Shown here one piece after another: positions 50,322 to 54,468 of a stretch of 54,468 nt of DNA (position 1 is its first letter; the number at the start of each line of letters is the position of its first letter). The translations under genes were made by a program, and so were the position numbers. The stretch comes from Luteirhabdus pelagi. Lineage in GTDB: Bacteria; Bacteroidota; Bacteroidia; Flavobacteriales; Flavobacteriaceae. Under the pieces are notes generated by a model. It searched no databases, was not told the DNA's origin, and saw only the letters and a program-made list of their open reading frames with translations. The DNA lies in assembly GCF_016827595.1 (NCBI RefSeq), contig NZ_JAECMS010000007.1, forward strand, positions 1-54,468, in the 5' to 3' direction.

Positions 50322-50564
50322 CTATTCCTGCTGCGCCTTGTTAAACTTGATTTCGTAATCGTCTATCGCCTCGTTGATTTTTTCAATACTCGCCGACGCA
50401 CGCTCGTGTGCACTTTCCATGGCTTTTTCTAGATCCTTATCAGGATGCTGAAATAAATCTGTGATAACATGATTAATCTTATCCAAAATACTGGCTTGGC
50501 TATTCTTGATGTCCTCTAGCTTGTTCAGCATCCCTTGCATCCTGTCATACGTTGCTTGATCCAT
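50322..50564 (-). CDS. Small coiled-coil hypothetical protein (80 residues)
   Basis: This 80-residue, entirely helical, charged protein begins MDQATYDRMQGMLNKLEDIK and ends ERASASIEKINEAIDDYEIK plus a short tail. Heptad-like spacing of hydrophobic residues suggests a coiled coil. There is no signal peptide or membrane segment, and no known family came to mind. It is monocistronic, between ACBP and valS, and could be a small regulator or structural protein; no function can be inferred. Confidence 0.6.
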   Translation of the reverse strand: MDQATYDRMQGMLNKLEDIKNSQASILDKINHVITDLFQHPDKDLEKAMESAHERASASIEKINEAIDDYEIKFNKAQQE

Positions 50565-50669
50565 AATTTTAATTTTTATGGAAATTACAACCGCTAAGCA
50601 GGGAGCTACCTAAAATTAACGTGGATTTAAGGGTTTTTAAGAGTATTTAACCAGATGAATAGGAATTTT

Positions 50670-53300
50670 CTACTGAAGTGAAGCCAAACTCTTTTTCAAG
50701 GTTTCAATCTTCGCCAAGGCATCCGCCTCTTTTTTCCGCTCGATTTCAACAACTTTTTCGGGAGCGTTATTAACAAAGCGTTCATTTTTCAATTTTCCCT
50801 GAACACTTTTCAAAAATCCTTCAGTATAGGAAAGTTCTTCCTTCAACTTGCCGATCTCGGCATCCACATCGATGGCTCCTTCAATTGGAACGAAATACTC
50901 ATTGGACTTCACGCGAAAGGTTAATGCGCCATCGATTGCTTCATCGCTATACGATAAGGAAGAAAGATTCCCCATTTTCTGGATAACGGCATCAAAGGTA
51001 GGTGCCACCTTTTCCTCATTTAGAACTGAAAGTGCAATTGTTTCCTTGAATGAAATATTCTTTTCTTTTCGTATGGTTCGTATACCTGAAATCACCTCAG
51101 AAGCAAAATCGAATGCTCCAATAAGTTCTTCATCAAACGATTCCAATACTGGCCATTTAGCTACAATAAGGGCTTCCTTAGGAGACCGCTCTTTAATATG
51201 CTGCCATATTTCCTCAGAGACAAAAGGAATAAATGGATGTAGCAATCGTAAATTATTTTCCAAAGCCTTTACAACAGCAGTATGCGTTTCAGCAGCCATT
51301 GGCTTTCCATACTCGGGCTTCACCATTTCTAACAACCAAGAACAGAAATCGTCCCATACCAGCTTATAACTGCTCATTAAAGCATCGCTAATACGGTATT
51401 TACTGAAATGATCCTCAATGTCATGTAAGGCTTTCTGAAATTTTTGTTCATACCACCTTAAAGAAATCATTTCGGTTTCCAAGGGCGCTAAATCTTCAGA
51501 AACCTCCCACCCATCAATCAAACGGTAGGCATTCCATATTTTATTTACAAAACTACTCCCCTGCTTACAGAGCTCTTCATCGAACATCAAATCATTTCCA
51601 GCCGGGGAACTTAGAAGCATTCCAACACGAACACCATCGGCACCGTACTGATTCATCAAATCGATAGGATCTGGAGAATTACCAAGAGATTTACTCATCT
51701 TCCGTCGTTGCTTATCGCGAACAATCCCTGTTAAATAAACACTTTCGAAAGGTTTTTCACCACGATACTCATAGCCGGCAATAATCATTCTCGCAACCCA
51801 GAAAAACAGAATCTCCGGGGCGGTAACCAAATCACGAGTCGGATAGTAGTACTGAATCTCATCATTTTCTGGTTCCAAGATTCCATTAAATACGCTAATG
51901 GGCCATAACCAAGATGAAAACCAAGTATCCAATGCATCAGGGTCCTGAATAAGATCCTCTAGTTGCAAGCTGTCGTTACTTGAAGCTTTTCTAGCCTCTC
52001 GCAAAGCTTCCTCAGCCGTTTCGGCCACGACAAAATCATTTTTGCCATCGCCATAATAGTAGGCTGGAATCTGATGACCCCACCACAGTTGACGGCTAAT
52101 GTTCCAGTCGCGAACATTTTCCATCCAATGGCGATAGGTATTGATAAATTTTTCGGGTACCAACTGAACTTCCTTTTCCAACACGGCATCCAATGCGGGT
52201 TGTGCCAGCTCCTTCATCTTCAAAAACCACTGATCGCTAAGTTTAGGCTCAATTACGGCGCCCGTACGTTCACTGGTACCAACTTTATTGGTATAATCTT
52301 CAACCTTTTGAAGTATACCAAGTTCGTCCAATTCCTTTACAATATCCCGACGCACATCAAAACGGTCCTTTCCTTCATAGTGCAATCCATTACTGTTAAG
52401 GGTCGCATCATCATTAAAGATATCCACCACTTTCAAATTGTGTTTATCCCCCAGCATTTTATCGTTCTCATCGTGTGCAGGTGTAACTTTAAGACATCCC
52501 GTACCAAACTCTACGTCTACGTATTCGTCCTCTATAATAGGTATCACGCGATCGCAAATCGGCACAATTGCTTTTTTCCCTTTCAAATGGGTAAAACGCC
52601 CATCATCCGGGTTTATACAAATAGCCGTATCACCCAAAATAGTTTCCGGACGTGTAGTAGCAATCGTTAAAGTATCGTTGCTACCTTCAATCTTATATTT
52701 TAAATAATATAGTTTTCCTTGTGTTTCCCTATAAATAACCTCCTCATCGGAAAGCGTTGTTTTCGCCTGCGGATCCCAATTTACCATTCTATATCCGCGG
52801 TAAATATGCCCTTTCTTATAGAGATCGACAAAAACCTTGATAACGGAGGCTGACATATCGTCATCCATGGTAAACTTAGTTCGATTCCAATCGCAGGAAG
52901 CGCCAAGTTTCTTTAATTGTTCCAAAATAATGCCACCATGTTTGTGTGTCCACTCCCATGCGTGTTGCAAAAATTCCTCACGAGTAAGATCAGCTTTTGC
53001 TATACCCTCCTCTTTCAGTTTCGCAACTACTTTAGCTTCGGTTGCGATGGAAGCATGGTCGGTTCCGGGTACCCAACAAGCATTATAACCTTTTAATCGT
53101 GCACGTCGTATCAAAACATCCTGAATCGTGTTATTCAACATGTGCCCCATATGAAGCACTCCCGTAACATTCGGGGGTGGAATAACAATGGTGTAGGATT
53201 CCCTATTATCAACTTCTGAATGAAAATAACCATGTTCCATCCAGTAGTTATACCACTTAGATTCAACGTCTTTTGCTGTATATTTTGCCGATACGCCCAT
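50670..53300 (-). CDS. valS: Valyl-tRNA synthetase
   Basis: This 876-residue class I enzyme charges tRNA-Val. The HIGH motif is HMGHM (50-54) and KMSKS lies near residue 532 ([11 protein letters not shown]). The CP1 editing domain includes [13 protein letters not shown]. The C-terminal coiled coil that binds the tRNA elbow is present (last ~70 residues). The start is ATG 53300 ([20 protein letters not shown]), 31 bases after a TACTTTTG box; the longer frame to 53333 includes that box. It is monocistronic. Confidence 0.97.
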   Translation of the reverse strand: MGVSAKYTAKDVESKWYNYWMEHGYFHSEVDNRESYTIVIPPPNVTGVLHMGHMLNNTIQDVLIRRARLKGYNACWVPGTDHASIATEAKVVAKLKEEGIAKADLTREEFLQHAWEWTHKHGGIILEQLKKLGASCDWNRTKFTMDDDMSASVIKVFVDLYKKGHIYRGYRMVNWDPQAKTTLSDEEVIYRETQGKLYYLKYKIEGSNDTLTIATTRPETILGDTAICINPDDGRFTHLKGKKAIVPICDRVIPIIEDEYVDVEFGTGCLKVTPAHDENDKMLGDKHNLKVVDIFNDDATLNSNGLHYEGKDRFDVRRDIVKELDELGILQKVEDYTNKVGTSERTGAVIEPKLSDQWFLKMKELAQPALDAVLEKEVQLVPEKFINTYRHWMENVRDWNISRQLWWGHQIPAYYYGDGKNDFVVAETAEEALREARKASSNDSLQLEDLIQDPDALDTWFSSWLWPISVFNGILEPENDEIQYYYPTRDLVTAPEILFFWVARMIIAGYEYRGEKPFESVYLTGIVRDKQRRKMSKSLGNSPDPIDLMNQYGADGVRVGMLLSSPAGNDLMFDEELCKQGSSFVNKIWNAYRLIDGWEVSEDLAPLETEMISLRWYEQKFQKALHDIEDHFSKYRISDALMSSYKLVWDDFCSWLLEMVKPEYGKPMAAETHTAVVKALENNLRLLHPFIPFVSEEIWQHIKERSPKEALIVAKWPVLESFDEELIGAFDFASEVISGIRTIRKEKNISFKETIALSVLNEEKVAPTFDAVIQKMGNLSSLSYSDEAIDGALTFRVKSNEYFVPIEGAIDVDAEIGKLKEELSYTEGFLKSVQGKLKNERFVNNAPEKVVEIERKKEADALAKIETLKKSLASLQ

Positions 53301-53330
53301 ACTTTGGTCTGGTTTTTGAAAAATAGTACG

Positions 53331-53338
53331 CAAAAGTA
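53331..53338 (-). promoter_or_regulatory. valS promoter -7 box (TACTTTTG)
   Basis: Minus-strand TACTTTTG, 30 bases before ATG 53300. Confidence 0.6.
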
Positions 53339-53375
53339 GCTAATACTGCAAGATTATGAAAGTGAATAACTTCTT

Positions 53376-53406
53376 TTGCAGTTTGTAAGAAAGATACTTA
53401 CTTTAG
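53376..53406 (+). promoter_or_regulatory. DUF1573 gene promoter
   Basis: TTG (53376-53378), a 20-base spacer, TACTTTAG (53399-53406), 21 bases before the ATG. Confidence 0.55.
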
Positions 53407-53427
53407 CTACTCCAAAAATTAGAAATT

Positions 53428-53826
53428 ATGAAAAAAATACTAATGATTGCGTTGGTGTCCGTTATTGGATTTGCTGCCAATGCTCAGGCAAAATTTGAAT
53501 TTAAGACGGAAACCATTGACTATGGTGAAATTTCTAAAGGAAGTGACGGCGTGCGCTCTTTCGAATTCACAAACGTTGGAGATGAACCATTGGTCATCAC
53601 CGATGTGAAATCTAGCTGTGGTTGTACGGTTCCTGAAAAACCGGACGGACCAATTGCCGTTGGTGAAACGGGTGTTATTAAAGTCAAATATGATACGAAA
53701 CGTGTAGGGCCAATCCGCAAAACGATAACTGTTTATTCTAATGCTGATGAACCTGTAAAAGCGTTAAAAATTAAAGGAACAATCTTGGCAGAAGGTCAGA
53801 GTGTTCTTGAAAAAACTGGGGAGTAA
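53428..53826 (+). CDS. Secreted DUF1573 domain-containing protein
   Basis: This 132-residue protein has a signal peptide (MKKILMIALVSVIGFAANAQ). The mature part is one immunoglobulin-like DUF1573 domain with the hallmark ITDVKSSCGCTVPEKPDGPI; the CGC cysteines may bind metal or form a disulfide. The family is abundant in Bacteroidota envelopes, with function unknown. It has its own promoter and terminator and is divergent from valS. Confidence 0.92.
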   Translation: MKKILMIALVSVIGFAANAQAKFEFKTETIDYGEISKGSDGVRSFEFTNVGDEPLVITDVKSSCGCTVPEKPDGPIAVGETGVIKVKYDTKRVGPIRKTITVYSNADEPVKALKIKGTILAEGQSVLEKTGE

Positions 53827-53854
53827 TATATCATTACACGCCTAACCACTATTG

Positions 53855-53882
53855 CCCTGTATCATCGATACAGGGTTTTTTT
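53855..53882 (+). terminator. Terminator after DUF1573 gene
   Basis: CCCTGTAT and ATACAGGG around CATCG, followed by seven Ts. Confidence 0.85.
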
Positions 53883-53930
53883 ATGCATCTTATCGTATAA
53901 ACCCAAATCACGAATTCATTATTGATGTAT

Positions 53931-54099
53931 GGGCGTTCCTTCCAAAGCTGCCAAAAGGCAGCCCTGAAAGGCGGGCTATCCGCTATATCTTATTTTAGGG
54001 GGCTGGTGCATATTTCATTTACTTAGCCTGTCCGCCAGCAGGCAGACTTATCGAAGCCGAAGCCACCCAAAATAAGGATGCCGCTGCTATCCCTAACGC
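53931..54099 (-). ncRNA. Candidate structured RNA / dispersed repeat, copy 2
   Basis: On the minus strand the closing helix is GCGTT (54095-54099) with AACGC (53933-53937). The first arm has the conserved AT-C-(bulged C)-helix pattern, with CTTATTTT against AAAATAAG, and is enlarged by an internal GTCTGCC/GGCGGAC-containing insertion. The second arm is GCTGCC-TTTT-GGCAGC inside CCTT/AAGG. The core strings match copy 1 almost exactly, but both variable arms have different sequence. Confidence 0.6.
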
Positions 54100-54129
54100 G
54101 GATACTTAATACATATACAATAATCTATA

Positions 54130-54201
54130 ATGAAGAAGAATATTCGCTATAATAATCTGTACCTATTATTTCTGCACAGTTTAATAGGATTGCAGTCCTA
54201 G
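54130..54201 (+). pseudogene. Possible remnant: signal-peptide-like 23-residue ORF
   Basis: ATG 54130 reads MKKNIRYNNLYLLFLHSLIG and stops three residues later at TAG. The basic start plus hydrophobic stretch looks like a signal peptide cut off by a stop. No continuing frame was found downstream. It may be a decayed secreted-protein gene or chance. The rest of 54202-54334 holds nothing I can identify. Confidence 0.25.
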
Positions 54202-54334
54202 GATAACTAAATGATCTTAATATCATGGAATATCCATTCAGCCACAGCCTAAACGGAAACCGTGTACATTGTATACCATTAATATGGCATTTGGTTGGAG
54301 TAGGAGTTCTTTATTTAATCATCAGTCAATGGCA

Positions 54335-54377
54335 TAAAAAAAGGCTGTCTTGTACAAGACAGCCTTTTATTTTTTTA
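54335..54377. terminator. Bidirectional terminator at the right end
   Basis: AAAAAAAGGCTGTCTTG pairs with CAAGACAGCCTTTTATTTT. It is close to the terminator at 40196 and probably serves the minus-strand T9SS gene to its right. Confidence 0.8.
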
Positions 54378-54391
54378 CACCTCTTAAGCAT

Positions 54392-54468
54392 TTATCGCTT
54401 TAAGGTAAAATGTCCCCTGAACTCCCTGGCGTCGCCGTCCTCGGTGTACTCGACCCTGAACCAGTAGT
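54392..54468 (-). CDS. C-terminal end of a T9SS type B sorting domain protein (partial)
   Basis: Only the last 24 codons are in the window; the gene continues off the right edge. The residues YWFRVEYTEDGDAREFRG followed by HFTLKR and a stop match the end of the gliding-motility-associated type B sorting domain, which usually ends with a short -G-x-F-x-L-K-R. The protein is therefore a surface or secreted T9SS cargo, possibly large and adhesin-like. The local G+C content is clearly higher than in the neighbouring genes. Confidence 0.8.
   Translation of the reverse strand, partial: YWFRVEYTEDGDAREFRGHFTLKR

Noticed and set aside
52074-52670. 198-codon open frame antisense to valS
   Set aside because: It is a shadow of the valS catalytic and editing region; composition is not protein-like.
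54225-54467. 80-codon open frame on the plus strand
   Set aside because: It runs straight through the bidirectional terminator at 54335 and across the real minus-strand type B sorting-domain end, and its sequence looks like no protein family.
1-54468. CRISPR arrays, insertion sequences, prophage, integrase or toxin-antitoxin genes
   Set aside because: No regularly spaced repeats, transposase or integrase motifs, or terminal inverted repeats with target duplications were seen. The three dispersed elements lack any transposase and look like structured RNA or REP-type repeats.

Overview
The window reads as chromosome of a member of the Flavobacteriaceae (Bacteroidota). Most intergenic gaps carry the Bacteroidota promoter type (TTG, 19-21 bases, TAnnTTTG). 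Three gene products end in type IX secretion sorting domains. Transketolase is split into two subunits, SecA is over 1100 residues, and a bacillithiol gene (bshB1) and a metal-type KdsA are present. No phage, transposase or CRISPR is visible; most of the window is core chromosome. The genus cannot be fixed from the sequence.

Layout. 1-700: three tandem stable-RNA-type promoters firing off the left edge over a tRNA-like remnant, then a structured repeat. 712-3714: a 1000-residue membrane protein joining an LTA-synthase-like phosphotransferase, an ILEI-like middle domain and a GDPD-like domain. 3794-7044: translation operon thrS-infC-rpmI-rplT, with a non-AUG start for infC. 7101-14292 (minus): a secreted 'asparagine synthetase B'-labelled protein, dnaB, accA, and the operon tgt-lptG/F-eamA. 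14497-18408 (plus): split transketolase, a DUF2383 protein, an M28 peptidase. 18514-20565 (minus): tRNA-His, bshB1 and a Cys/Met PLP enzyme. 20707-27808: methyltransferase, ABC ATPase, a 55-residue membrane protein, sulfotransferase, cobalamin adenosyltransferase, DUF2795, secA. 28370-33087: two ECF sigma factor loci with membrane partner proteins, a DUF6249 protein and a second DUF2383 protein. 33178-40143: Ohr/OsmC, MeaB GTPase, sugar epimerase, typA, an FG-GAP T9SS cargo protein, kdsA. 40244-50316: a second T9SS protein, M14 peptidase lipoprotein, Nudix, pyrE, SRPBCC, birA, rsfS, ftsH, LUD protein, cdsA, psd, ACBP. 50322-54468: a small coiled-coil protein, valS, DUF1573, a repeat copy and the tail of a third T9SS protein.

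Functional links. cdsA-psd-ACBP forms a phospholipid cluster next to ftsH. accA and birA serve biotin-dependent fatty acid synthesis. The cobalamin adenosyltransferase and MeaB point to a B12-dependent methylmalonyl-CoA mutase encoded elsewhere. kdsA and an Lpt permease serve the outer membrane. The sigma factor at 28746 and the DUF6249 gene at 29465 are divergent, and each is preceded by the same ECF-type promoter (TGTAACC-N16-CGTC), so the sigma factor probably drives both.

The most novel signal is a family of three dispersed non-coding elements (495-593, 37664-37804, 53931-54099). They share a closing helix, a covarying arm with a conserved bulged C, and a second variable hairpin. The closing pair changes from GCGTT/AACGC to GCATT/AATGC in one copy, which supports selection on RNA structure.
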